A stretch of 35,002 nucleotides of DNA from Deltaproteobacteria bacterium (GTDB taxonomy: Bacteria > Desulfobacterota > Dissulfuribacteria > Dissulfuribacterales > QOAL01), in NCBI GenBank assembly GCA_027003115.1, contig JALWYS010000197.1, positions 1 through 35,002 of the forward strand, in the 5' to 3' direction. The notes below the pieces were generated by a model, which ran no database searches, had not been told where the DNA came from, and worked only from the letters and a program-made list of their open reading frames with translations. Position numbers and translations under genes: made by a program. Of this stretch, positions 15,082 through 23,838 are shown piece by piece (positions within the stretch are counted from its first letter, which is position 1; each line of letters starts with the position of its first letter).

Positions 15082-16149
15082 TTATATGGGGAGCTCTCCA
15101 GAGGTAGCACTTGCCGCATACTTGAAATATTGCTCCATAAAGCGGCCTGAAACAACTTCCGCCACCGAAAACCTTAGTTTTCCCTTCTCCAGAAACTTTC
15201 CAGACAGGGCAAAAAACAGCATCCTCGAGACCTCAAATATCAGGTTATGGATGGAATCGAGTTTCTCTTTATCAAGTTTTGCCCCATAGGCCCGACACCT
15301 TACCGGTCGGGTTTCAAAGATGGCACATTTGCCATCTAAAAGAAGGGCACACTCAAGGCCTTCATTTTTGTAAGCTCTTATAAAATCCTCCACTAAAATA
15401 TCACCTTTTTCTGAAGACAACCTGCGCCTTATTTCCCTTTCCTTTTGAAGCTGCTCATTGGCCCTTTCCACGAGTCTGTGCCGTTCTGCAATGCGAAGTT
15501 GTTTGTTCAAATAGTAATGTATGTAAAGACTTTCAAGAAAGGAAAGCTCAAAATACTCGTGGCAGCAGTCCGCATGGTCTCTTCCACATGCAGGCACTGA
15601 TTCTGCTACCATGGAGTCCACTGCCTCCAGGATCTTTTCGTATTTGGAAAAATAGACAGAAAGATCAACGCTTTCCCTGTTCTCAAGGTTCGGCTCCCTG
15701 ATACTTAGGCGCCTTTCCCTTTTGTCATACTGTTTAAGGAGCCGCCATTGACTCCAGGAGCTTGAGCCAGCCCGCGTACCCTTAAGCATCTCGCTTGCCT
15801 TTTTGTATCCAAGGCCTTTACGGATGAGATAGGCAGTAACAAAGGTTCCTGTTCGCCCTATGCCGTGCTTGCAATGCACAAGCACCTTCTTTCCCAAAAA
15901 AATGGCCTCGTCAAGCCAATCTAGGGCCTTTTCCATCTCTTCCATGTCAGGGGCATGTTCGTCTGGAATGGGCAGGTAATAGACGTCAAAGCCGGCCTTT
16001 TCCTCTATCTCGTGGAGATCGCAATATTCACCGCATAAATTTACTATGGCAGTTATGCCAGCCTTTTTTATGGTTTCCAGGTCCTCATACGACATAGGCG
16101 CATAGCCAACTGCAAGGTTTGGAGTTATCCAGGTAATCTCATAGGCCAT
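15082..16149 (-). CDS. Dual-specificity phosphatase fused to a YkgJ-like cysteine-cluster domain
   Basis: A two-domain protein of 355 residues from the preferred start. Residues about 1-135 are a cysteine-based phosphatase: the P-loop VHCKHGIGRTGT (HCx5R; Cys about residue 93) and an upstream general-acid Asp in PIPDEHAP are both present. After a linker with a Ser-Trp-rich motif, the C-terminal half carries a cysteine cluster typical of YkgJ-type metal/Fe-S binding proteins: ACGRDHADCCHEYF, and then CALLLDGKCAIFETRPVRCRAYG. The ORF track starts at TTG 16164, but ATG 16149 has GAGGAAG eight bases upstream. It overlaps the PEP-synthase-like gene by 11 bases. Substrate is unknown; a phosphoprotein partner is likely from context. 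Confidence 0.85.
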   Translation of the reverse strand: MAYEITWITPNLAVGYAPMSYEDLETIKKAGITAIVNLCGEYCDLHEIEEKAGFDVYYLPIPDEHAPDMEEMEKALDWLDEAIFLGKKVLVHCKHGIGRTGTFVTAYLIRKGLGYKKASEMLKGTRAGSSSWSQWRLLKQYDKRERRLSIREPNLENRESVDLSVYFSKYEKILEAVDSMVAESVPACGRDHADCCHEYFELSFLESLYIHYYLNKQLRIAERHRLVERANEQLQKEREIRRRLSSEKGDILVEDFIRAYKNEGLECALLLDGKCAIFETRPVRCRAYGAKLDKEKLDSIHNLIFEVSRMLFFALSGKFLEKGKLRFSVAEVVSGRFMEQYFKYAASATSGELPI

Positions 16150-18643
16150 TTTTGTCTTCCTCAAAACCGGATGAAAAGTCTGACCTCCCCCTTAAAAATT
16201 CCTCTGCCAAGGCCTCCACATCAATCTCAGGCTTAAGATACATGTCCATTAACCTAGTTGCGCCTACAAGCCGACCAAGTTCTTTTAATATTTTCTTGAC
16301 GTCATCCTCCGGAACCTGGGAAATCTTGCCATCTACCAGCTCACCTGTGCTTTCAGCCTCAAAGCCTAGTCTTCTAAGAATATGAATGAGAAATTGGGTT
16401 CGCAACAGCCTACCTTCAGGAGCACCACCTCCACCAGAGAATCTGAATGTGATATAGTTCGCCTGGCTGTTTTCCGTACAAAGGGCGTTTATCTGCACAA
16501 AATGGTAGCCAAAGCGCACGTTGAGATTCATGTAATCCCGGGCAACAACGGCGTAGCTTGAAAGCTGAGCAGAATCCTTGCTCACAACCCCCCCTGCAAG
16601 CATGATGTTGTCATAATCTCCCCAGGCAAAGTGTTCTACCTCAGTCCACTTTATAGAGGGATCAGTTAGCCCCTTCCAAAAAGCCTGCATGGGTACAGAT
16701 GAGATGTTTTCAATGGATATCTCCTCAAGACCTTCTGCCTCATCCTTTATTCCTCCTCCAACGTCCAACACATAAAAGACCAGAGGGAGCCCATCCTTGA
16801 GCCTCTTGGTGCCTTTTCCTGTTATGCTGCCCTTGCTTCCAAGGGAAAACATTTCCCTCATGGAGGTCTCGTGACAAAATCTGATTATATCATGAAAGGA
16901 CCGACAGCCTTCTGGCCTGAAATCAGGGGAATCTGGGTCCACCAGGCTCAAGTGACATGCAAGTTTAATAAGCTGTTTAAGCATGGAAAAGATGGGCCTG
17001 TTTTCCTCCTTTTCCCTATCCCTCAAGGACGATCTCTGCTCACATTCCTTTACCTTTCCATGATAGACGCTGCAGTTATCTGCATCCACTGTTACAAGTT
17101 CGTTGTTTTTAAGTACGCTTAAAGCATCATTCATGCCGCAGATGTATGGGATACCCATTTCTCTTGCCACTGAGGCACAGTGGCTTGCAGGGCTTCCCTC
17201 TTCAGTAACCATGGCCCTGATCCTGTCAAAGACAACCACATAGTCTGGAGGGGCTGTTCTTGACACTAGCACGGCACCTTCTTGAATAGTGTAAAGGTCT
17301 CCTGTTGAAAATACCCTGTGGACCCGTCCACAGGCACAGCCTCCAGATGCACTCTGGCCACCTGTCAGAATTGTAATAAGACCCTTTGGCATTTTTTGGC
17401 GTTCTTTAGTTTTTTGGTCGCCAGATTCCAATGACAAAGGACGCGCCTGTAAAACCTTGAGCTCACCCTTTTGATCAATACACCATTCCATATCAACAGG
17501 ACCTTCAATAAGCTTTTCGATTTTCACGATCCATTTTGCAAGCCCTTTGGCAAGCCTTTCATTAAGATTTCTGCAAAAGAGGCCCCTTTCAATAGATGCC
17601 ACCTTCATGGAATGCCTGTTTACCACAATTTGGGCAGGCCTGACCTTTCCAGACACCACCTGTTCGCCCTGCCCTTCAGTGGCATAAATACAGATGAAAT
17701 CGTCTTTTTTCCTTTCCGGATCCCTGGAATAGGCAACACCTGCGCAAAGAGGCTCTATCATCTCCTGCACTATAGCTGCCATGGGGGTTTCAAGATCACA
17801 GTACCCCTTTTTAATCCTGTAATAGATGGCATTTGGAGTGTATTTGCTTTCAATCACCTTCTTGTAGGAAATTTTTATGTCATTGGCATGAACACCTATG
17901 ATCGATAGATACTGACCGGCAAAGGAGCTGCTGCTATCTTCTGCCACTGCACTTGACCTTACGGAAAACTTCAGCCTGCTGGTTGAACCAAAATTTTTTT
18001 CCAAAGCCGTCTCTATTTCTGCCTGTAGTGGGAGAGGAATATCAGCGGACCTAAAATAACTGAGAATCTTCGTAGAACAGCGCTTGAGACTTTCAGGATC
18101 TTTAATGTCAACCCTTGCAAGCTCTTCCTTTAATACAGGTAGCATGTCCAGGCATTCCATCAGGTAAAAAAAGGAATGGGTAGTAACAACAAAAAATTCA
18201 GGGACAGGAAGGCCAAGTTCCCTTACAAGCCTAAAGAGATTATAACCCTTTCCACCCAGGAGGTTGTCAGAAACCTCTTCCTTTAATTCAAGAGAGGCCG
18301 TAAATGGAGGAGAAATATTGTAATATTTGGGTTCAAGCAAAAATCGGCAGTAAAAATCAATCTTTTTATAGTAATCCCTTAGATTTCCATATTTAAGGGG
18401 TGAAAGCTCAATAAGCGCTTCCACCATTTCGCTTACGGCCTTTGATAGGCTTTCAAAAACCTTATAAACACGATAACAATCAACCTCCTTTTTTTTATAA
18501 AATATCTCTTCCAATTGGGCCAAGTAAACATGGGCCTCTTTGTCAGCAACCAGGATCTTTTTAAAGGCCTCGTATTTTTTCTTGGCAAGCACTCCTGGAG
18601 CAAAAAATTGGTAGGTCAAATACTTAAAAAGTGTAAGAGGCAT
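16139..18643 (-). CDS. PEP-synthase/PPDK-like phosphotransferase with an unusual C-terminus
   Basis: An 834-residue protein. Residues 1-120 are helical with no match I know. About 125-405 is an ATP-grasp PPDK_N domain: LLGGKGYNLFRLV, FSVRSSAVAEDSSSSFAGQYLS, PVDMEWCID and QARPLSL. About 425-535 is the swivelling phosphohistidine domain, with TEEGSPASHCASVAREMGIP (His about 488). The remaining 300 residues (from about 545) lack the PEP/pyruvate TIM barrel of true PEP synthase and contain a unique DVGGGIKDEAEGL and FRFSGGGGAPEGR. It could transfer phosphate from ATP to a protein or small molecule rather than to pyruvate. GAGGG lies 11 bases before the ATG. Its end overlaps the phosphatase gene. 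Confidence 0.8.
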   Translation of the reverse strand: MPLTLFKYLTYQFFAPGVLAKKKYEAFKKILVADKEAHVYLAQLEEIFYKKKEVDCYRVYKVFESLSKAVSEMVEALIELSPLKYGNLRDYYKKIDFYCRFLLEPKYYNISPPFTASLELKEEVSDNLLGGKGYNLFRLVRELGLPVPEFFVVTTHSFFYLMECLDMLPVLKEELARVDIKDPESLKRCSTKILSYFRSADIPLPLQAEIETALEKNFGSTSRLKFSVRSSAVAEDSSSSFAGQYLSIIGVHANDIKISYKKVIESKYTPNAIYYRIKKGYCDLETPMAAIVQEMIEPLCAGVAYSRDPERKKDDFICIYATEGQGEQVVSGKVRPAQIVVNRHSMKVASIERGLFCRNLNERLAKGLAKWIVKIEKLIEGPVDMEWCIDQKGELKVLQARPLSLESGDQKTKERQKMPKGLITILTGGQSASGGCACGRVHRVFSTGDLYTIQEGAVLVSRTAPPDYVVVFDRIRAMVTEEGSPASHCASVAREMGIPYICGMNDALSVLKNNELVTVDADNCSVYHGKVKECEQRSSLRDREKEENRPIFSMLKQLIKLACHLSLVDPDSPDFRPEGCRSFHDIIRFCHETSMREMFSLGSKGSITGKGTKRLKDGLPLVFYVLDVGGGIKDEAEGLEEISIENISSVPMQAFWKGLTDPSIKWTEVEHFAWGDYDNIMLAGGVVSKDSAQLSSYAVVARDYMNLNVRFGYHFVQINALCTENSQANYITFRFSGGGGAPEGRLLRTQFLIHILRRLGFEAESTGELVDGKISQVPEDDVKKILKELGRLVGATRLMDMYLKPEIDVEALAEEFLRGRSDFSSGFEEDKNGL

Positions 18644-18780
18644 GATAACATTTCCCTCGAGAGTTATAGGGAATAAAAAAACTGAGATATTTTCCTAATC
18701 TTTGGATTTAAGGCCCCTAATCCCTCAAGGGCATAAAAAAACGGTTCATAAATATTTTTTTACCAGAAAAGGAAGGAATA

Positions 18781-18810
18781 GAAAAGAAAAGGCCGCACGC
18801 AGGCGGCCCT
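18781..18810 (-). terminator. Rho-independent terminator of the pil operon
   Basis: Downstream of the secretin stop on the minus strand, GGCCGC (18803-18808) and GCGGCC (18791-18796) form a 6-bp GC stem with a 6-base loop, followed by TTTTCTTTT. This is a textbook intrinsic terminator and closes the pilM-to-secretin operon. Confidence 0.85.
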
Positions 18811-18849
18811 TCATCAACTTGCCAAAACCATGTATTCTATTTCCGTAGA

Positions 18850-20661
18850 TTAAATCTCCACTATCTGCGGCCTTAAAAGGATTACAAGCTCTCTCTTTTT
18901 GATAAATTTTCTTTCGCTTTTAAAGGCGTAACCTATTAGGGGCAAGTCGCCGAGAAATGGTACCTTGTTCCCTTCAACCCCTTCGGTACTGTCTATTATA
19001 CCACCGATTACCAGGAGATGACCATTTTTTACCCTTGCCATTGTAGTCATTTCACGAAGGTTTACCTCTGGCAGATCGACTTCTGCATAACCGGTAAGGA
19101 AGGAGCCAAACTGCCTTGGGGTTATCTTGGCAAGGCGGCTGTTTACTGGGGTAAGCTGAAGTACTATCTCGTCGTCTGATTCTATATTTGCAATCACTCC
19201 AAGGCCTATGCCCGACAGGATGTCCCTTGTTTCAATAGTGTAGGATGTGGTGGCACCGTTACCTGTGTCATTAACCACCGTGGTAACCTTGTCGATGTAT
19301 CTGGTAGTTTTACCACCTGTGATCATGGCAGGCTGTCCATTAAGAAGCGATAATTTGGGATTGGACAGCACCTTTACATTTCCAAACTCGTCAAGAAAAT
19401 TGATAATGAGATCAAAGGGTTCCCTTGTCATGGTAACACTTTCAAGAAGCTTGATACCATCCGTAGGATAAATCTGACCGTTCTTTCCAAACGTCATGTG
19501 GAAATTAAAGGCCGAGTTCTTGAGGAGTCCGCTCCAGTCAACCCCCTTGCTGCTGGAGTCATCCAGATCCACCTCAATTATTTTTGCTTCAATTACCACC
19601 TGTTTGGCAAGCATCTCGTGAAGATGATCCAGGTAATTTTCCACCTTTTCAAGAATGGACCTGGGAGCGGTGACCGTTACTATCCCAAGGGGCTTGTCAA
19701 TGGTAAAGTAAAATCCTTTTCTGGTTCCCTCGCCGGTTCCCTGTACCACCTGTGTATTTTCCGTCTGCTGCGTGTTTCGGTTGTTTCCCTCAAGCCTTAA
19801 TCTAGCCTGTTCTTGCTGTACACAAAGGGCCTGCTGGGCAGGGTTGTTTGGATACCTCGTTCTGCAAAGACTTTCAATTCTAGACTGGTCAAGTGTTTCT
19901 GTTTGTGCCTCAGGCACATTTAGGGTTGCCAGATCCAGGATCCTTCCCAGGTTTTCCTCGATTGTTTTCCATATATTGATATTCTCATCATTGTGCTCAA
20001 CAGATAACTCTCCCTGAAGTCCGGTTTCTACATCCCCGGCGTTGCCTAAAAAATCGCCTCCAACAGCCGTCTTATAACTTCCTGTGAGGAAGGGGCATGT
20101 GACATGGAAGCGTTTTGTATCCTTATATTTGACTATTATGGTGCGGTTCTTGAATTCATAGAAATAATCAACCTGTCTTAAAAGATCGCTTAAAGCGTCC
20201 CAGAAGCTGGCATCTGCCTTGATGTTTACGTTAACAAGGATGTCCTGATCCACATCACTTGCCCAGCTTACATTCATTCCCTTCAAATCAGCCAAGGATT
20301 TTACTATTTTGTGTAAAGGCACGCGGCCATTCTTTGAATTTATGTTGGCACCAACAATCATGTCAGGAAGCTTGGAATCCTGATTGGTTATGTGAACCTC
20401 ACTTAGGCTATAAGAAGGTTTCCAATTGATACCAGGCTTTAATGAAGACGAACTTGCGCTTGTTCGTGACGCCAGTTTTGGTAATTTTTCTGTACCGCTA
20501 GGGAGCTGTTCACTTGATTTTACGGCCGGCTTATTAAGCTCCTGCTGATTCGTACCTGGATTAACATTGTGTTGAGCGCAGCCACTTAACACAATAAATC
20601 CAAACAAAATTAAAGGAATCAAAAACCTTTTTAGCCTTATATTGGTGAGAGGAGCCGACAT
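18850..20661 (-). CDS. pilQ: Lipoprotein secretin of a type IV pilus/MSHA-like system
   Basis: Outer-membrane secretin, the gated channel through which a pilus passes. The product (603 residues from the preferred start) has a signal peptide with lipobox LSGC, a short-domain/STN region around residues 100-180 (DLKGMNVSWASDVDQDILVNVNI), a Cys-containing Gln/Asn-rich insert, a secretin_N-like part and a C-terminal secretin core ending LVIGGIIDSTEGVEGNKVPFLGDLPLIGYAF and RELVILLRPQIVEI. The lipoprotein nature and the STN arrangement resemble MshL of the MSHA pilus more than classical PilQ. ATG 20661 is chosen over the ORF-track start because AAAGGAGGT lies ten bases before it. Last gene of the operon; terminator at 18781-18810. 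Confidence 0.85.
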   Translation of the reverse strand: MSAPLTNIRLKRFLIPLILFGFIVLSGCAQHNVNPGTNQQELNKPAVKSSEQLPSGTEKLPKLASRTSASSSSLKPGINWKPSYSLSEVHITNQDSKLPDMIVGANINSKNGRVPLHKIVKSLADLKGMNVSWASDVDQDILVNVNIKADASFWDALSDLLRQVDYFYEFKNRTIIVKYKDTKRFHVTCPFLTGSYKTAVGGDFLGNAGDVETGLQGELSVEHNDENINIWKTIEENLGRILDLATLNVPEAQTETLDQSRIESLCRTRYPNNPAQQALCVQQEQARLRLEGNNRNTQQTENTQVVQGTGEGTRKGFYFTIDKPLGIVTVTAPRSILEKVENYLDHLHEMLAKQVVIEAKIIEVDLDDSSSKGVDWSGLLKNSAFNFHMTFGKNGQIYPTDGIKLLESVTMTREPFDLIINFLDEFGNVKVLSNPKLSLLNGQPAMITGGKTTRYIDKVTTVVNDTGNGATTSYTIETRDILSGIGLGVIANIESDDEIVLQLTPVNSRLAKITPRQFGSFLTGYAEVDLPEVNLREMTTMARVKNGHLLVIGGIIDSTEGVEGNKVPFLGDLPLIGYAFKSERKFIKKRELVILLRPQIVEI

Positions 20662-20677
20662 AATATTTAAACCTCCT

Positions 20678-21910
20678 TTATTTGTTAGGTCCTGTTGCAC
20701 CGGACAGGGCATTCAACCTCAGTTTTGCAAACCGAATCATGTTAGTTGGTACATTTTCTCCAGAAGATAGGAGCGATCTGTACTCTGCAATGGCCTGGGG
20801 TATCTTTGAAAGATATTCGTAACACTGAGCCTTAAGCATGAGCATATCTGGAGTTATGTTAAAGTTTGATTCAATCCGGTTTATCAGCCTTAAAGCCTGC
20901 CTGTAATTTCCCTGGGAGAAGGAAAAGACTGCATAATTCCACAATATGTCCTTTGTGGGCTTTATGTTCATTGCAAGCTCAAAATATTGCTTTGCCTCAT
21001 CTGGACGATCCATTCTATCAAGAGCTATGGCCGCTATGGCAGCTGCCTCGGCATCCTTCTTCCTGAGTTTGAGTGCCCTTTTTGCATAGTTAAAGGCAGC
21101 AAGGTTGTCGTTTTTCTTAAGAGCCAAGGCCGCAAGCTTGTCAAGGAGCTTCAGATTATCTGGCCATATTTCAGCAGCCTTTTTCAGGGATTCGTAGGCT
21201 CCCACCATGTTTCCATATTTTTCCTGGGATGCGGCCTTCTTTATCAGTTTTTCGGCCTTCATCACCTGTTTAAGGGGCGTAGTTGATTTCCGCTTATTTT
21301 CCACGGTCAACGTGCTTTTGATCCTCTTAATTCCAGAAATTTCGACAGTTCCTGGCACAGTCTCAAGGGTTCCTGAAGCAGAAGGTGCACCTGCCCATTC
21401 TATGGACTTTTTCTTCGGATAAATCATGATGGTGTTATTTCTTTCAATGCTTTCTAACCCTTTAAGGTTCTTGATTACCTCCAGAACAAATGTCCAGGGA
21501 ACATTATCCAGTGCCAAGGTTAAGGTACCCTTAACCCCTTCATCCACCACCACGTTCTTTCCGCTGACCTGTCCAAGTAACCTGAAGACGTTGTGCAGAT
21601 CTACTTTATAAAAATCAACTGTTATCCTCTTTGGACCTTTGAATGAATCTTCTTTACGTTCCACTACCATTTTGGTCTTTGGGAGGCTATTGGCAGCTAC
21701 TATCTCGGTTCCCGTCTTGACAGAAGCCACCTTCATGGAATGGGGCTTTCGACTCTTTAGCTCCTTAAGCCAGTAGTCCACATCACTCTTTGGATTATCG
21801 GCAAACGATGTTCCAACAAGGCCTGATGGTCCCCCACAGGCCAATCCAAGAATGAGAGTCAAAATAAGTGTGGTCCAAAAGTATGTTTCTTTTTTACTAA
21901 CTAGATTCAT
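20678..21910 (-). CDS. Secretin-N-domain plus TPR protein of the pilus operon
   Basis: A 410-residue exported protein. After the signal/anchor segment (TYFWTTLILTLILGLACGG) comes a secretin short domain (RITVDFYKVDLHNVFRLLGQVSGKNVVVDEGVKGTLTLALDNVPWTFVLEVI) normally found inside secretins, then a linker, then at least five TPR units (for example LKKAAEIWPDNLKLLDKLAALALKKNDNLAAFNYAKRAL). It may act as a pilotin or assembly chaperone that dock secretin subunits, comparable to MshN/PilF-type TPR proteins. ATG 21910 has GGAGGAA just upstream and is chosen over the ORF-track start; this gives a 14-base overlap with pilP. Secretin follows after 16 bases. Confidence 0.75.
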   Translation of the reverse strand: MNLVSKKETYFWTTLILTLILGLACGGPSGLVGTSFADNPKSDVDYWLKELKSRKPHSMKVASVKTGTEIVAANSLPKTKMVVERKEDSFKGPKRITVDFYKVDLHNVFRLLGQVSGKNVVVDEGVKGTLTLALDNVPWTFVLEVIKNLKGLESIERNNTIMIYPKKKSIEWAGAPSASGTLETVPGTVEISGIKRIKSTLTVENKRKSTTPLKQVMKAEKLIKKAASQEKYGNMVGAYESLKKAAEIWPDNLKLLDKLAALALKKNDNLAAFNYAKRALKLRKKDAEAAAIAAIALDRMDRPDEAKQYFELAMNIKPTKDILWNYAVFSFSQGNYRQALRLINRIESNFNITPDMLMLKAQCYEYLSKIPQAIAEYRSLLSSGENVPTNMIRFAKLRLNALSGATGPNK

Positions 21911-22517
21911 CGCCTTCCTCCGGATGGAGATATAAAATTCTGTCTCTATAGGTTGGCTGTCCCCTAAGGTCTTCAACCTTTTCCTTCACAACCACCCTGT
22001 CCCTTGTGATGGATACCACCTTACCATCATTGTATCCGATCCTTGTTCCAGGCCTTAAGGTATACCCAATACCAGAAGCATCCTGCGCCATGGCCAGGGC
22101 GCCACCGTTTGGTTCAAGCACGATTCCAACAAGAGTTAACTGGCCTACGTCCATACACTCAAGGGCCGTGTCACACCTTTCGGGTTTCCGCGCAACTTTC
22201 TTTTGCTTGACAGACGGTCCCTTTCGCACCTCTGTGCTAAGAAATGGTTTGAACGGATCTGGTTTACCAGCTGCCACGTAGCGGTAGTCCACAGGCGCAA
22301 GTAAACTTTCCAGCCTGTTCTTGTATTGCTCTATTTTGTTGGCGATTTTTTTGTTTGAAGTTGCTGAGGACCGGTTTGGAATCTTCCCCTTGTTTGGGCT
22401 TGCAAGAGACTTCTGGCCTGTTGATTCTGTGCTTACTGCCAGCGCCACAAATAAAATCAAAAGCCTGCCTAACGTCCTTAAACTTCGTAACTTTGCAAAG
22501 GAAATTTTGCTCATCAT
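21897..22517 (-). CDS. pilP: PilP-family type IV pilus assembly protein
   Basis: Periplasmic protein that links the PilMNO inner-membrane platform to the secretin. The 206-residue product has an N-terminal hydrophobic segment (GRLLILFVALAVSTES) without a lipobox Cys, unlike many PilP lipoproteins, then the hallmark PDPFKPF and the beta-domain GQLTLVGIVLEPNGGALAMAQDASGIGYTLRPGTRIG with a TRDRVVVKEKVED end. It overlaps pilO by four bases (ATGA) and the TPR gene by 14. Assignment rests on motif and gene order. Confidence 0.85.
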   Translation of the reverse strand: MMSKISFAKLRSLRTLGRLLILFVALAVSTESTGQKSLASPNKGKIPNRSSATSNKKIANKIEQYKNRLESLLAPVDYRYVAAGKPDPFKPFLSTEVRKGPSVKQKKVARKPERCDTALECMDVGQLTLVGIVLEPNGGALAMAQDASGIGYTLRPGTRIGYNDGKVVSITRDRVVVKEKVEDLRGQPTYRDRILYLHPEEGDESS

Positions 22518-23278
22518 TTTTTCTTCTTGCCTTTTCCTTTTGCCTTTTTTTGTTCCTGGGGAGTTAGAAATCTATAGGTCAGTGCTGTACACTTGGTGTG
22601 AATTACCCAGTTGCTTCCCCTTTGAACCACACCTTTTACGTCTTGAGCAGAGGTCTTTGAAGCATCAGAAGCACCCTGGACAGCACTGCCATTTGGTTGT
22701 TTGTTAACTGCCTGACTCCATATCTGAGAGCTTTCCTTGGCATTTCCCATGCTCACATCTTCAATATGAACAATTCTTGCCATCCTGCTTATCCTATCGA
22801 AAAAGACCGCGGTATTGTGAAATGGACCTTCTAACTCTAAAGACACGGGAATGGCGGCATAGAACTTGTTTATCTTTTCCGATCCAGGCTTAAACGCCTG
22901 AAACTCAAGCCGTGCCTCATTTCCCAGGGAGGAAATCTCTGTAAGCACAGATGGGATATCCTCCTTTTCAGGAAGGAGCTTCATGGCCTGTTTCAATATT
23001 CCTTCCATTTCCTTGAGTTCTTTTTCGAGCTTTGGAATCTGTTTGCTTTTTTGTTCAAGGATGGCTATTTCCTGTTTCAGCCTTGGAATCTTTGTTGAGA
23101 TGGAATCCATTTCTCCAATGCGGGCTGAGAGAAACAGATACCAAAAAAGGCCTATGGGCAGAAGCCAGGAAAGAATGAAAATCAAGATCTTCTGCCATAC
23201 AGGCATTGTGTAAACCGTATCAAAAAGTGTTGATGGAATCTTTACCTGAAGTTTATCTTTTACAGACATGGCATTCAC
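22514..23278 (-). CDS. pilO: PilO-family type IV pilus assembly protein
   Basis: Inner-membrane platform protein that pairs with PilN. The 254-residue product has one membrane segment (ILIFILSWLLPIGLFWYLFL), a coiled coil (IPRLKQEIAILEQKSKQIPKLEKELKEME) and a ferredoxin-like periplasmic domain beginning with LPEKEDIPSVLTEISSLGNEARLEFQAFKPG. A lysine-rich tail (KKAKGKGKKKK) is unusual. Two starts are possible: GTG 23278 or ATG 23269; neither has a clear ribosome site and coupling from pilN (17-26 bases upstream) is likely. Overlaps pilP by four bases. Confidence 0.85.
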   Translation of the reverse strand: MNAMSVKDKLQVKIPSTLFDTVYTMPVWQKILIFILSWLLPIGLFWYLFLSARIGEMDSISTKIPRLKQEIAILEQKSKQIPKLEKELKEMEGILKQAMKLLPEKEDIPSVLTEISSLGNEARLEFQAFKPGSEKINKFYAAIPVSLELEGPFHNTAVFFDRISRMARIVHIEDVSMGNAKESSQIWSQAVNKQPNGSAVQGASDASKTSAQDVKGVVQRGSNWVIHTKCTALTYRFLTPQEQKKAKGKGKKKK

Positions 23279-23295
23279 TCACGTAAAAGTGCTAT

Positions 23296-23838
23296 TTAAA
23301 GGACTAGATCAGCCACCAGATCAAACTGCATGAGATCGTGTCCCTGTATTTTTTGCCTCCTTGTGTTCACCAGCTTCACTTTTTTGGTAGATGGCGAAGC
23401 GTCAAGCCTTTTCATGAAAAGGGCAACAGTATGGTTATCAAGGGCTATACCAGACAGTTTGAGCTGTCCTCCCTGAAGGTTCATGCTTTTTAGCCACAAC
23501 CTGTCTATAGGGAGGCAAGTAACCACCTCGTCCATTATTTTGACTGTTCTTGTCCTTCCCTTTTGAAGCCGTTCTATTGCATTGAATTTCGCCTCTATTT
23601 CCTTACTTTTCTTCTTGGCCTGGGTTATCTTTTTTTCTACGTAGGCTAGTTGTGCCTTTCTGGCCTCAAGCCTTTTAAGCTCTTTTCTTTGTGCCGATAC
23701 CTTGCCTTGGATAGCGAAACCCAATGCAAAAAGACCGGCAAGAAGCAGCATGAAGGACAAGAAAAATACAGATACCTGTTGTCTGACTGCTTCCCTTTTC
23801 TTCCACTCCCTTACAGGTAATAGATTTATGGAAATCAC
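23296..23838 (-). CDS. pilN: PilN-family type IV pilus assembly protein
   Basis: Inner-membrane protein whose cytoplasmic N-terminus docks on PilM. The opening ISINLLPVREWKKRE is the PilN signature that binds PilM, followed by a membrane segment (FFLSFMLLLAGLFALGFAI), a coiled coil (QRKELKRLEARKAQLAYVEKKITQAKKKSKEIEAKF) and a small periplasmic domain. 180 residues is normal. The start is GTG, overlapping the pilM stop by one base (TAGTG). Confidence 0.9.
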   Translation of the reverse strand: MISINLLPVREWKKREAVRQQVSVFFLSFMLLLAGLFALGFAIQGKVSAQRKELKRLEARKAQLAYVEKKITQAKKKSKEIEAKFNAIERLQKGRTRTVKIMDEVVTCLPIDRLWLKSMNLQGGQLKLSGIALDNHTVALFMKRLDASPSTKKVKLVNTRRQKIQGHDLMQFDLVADLVL

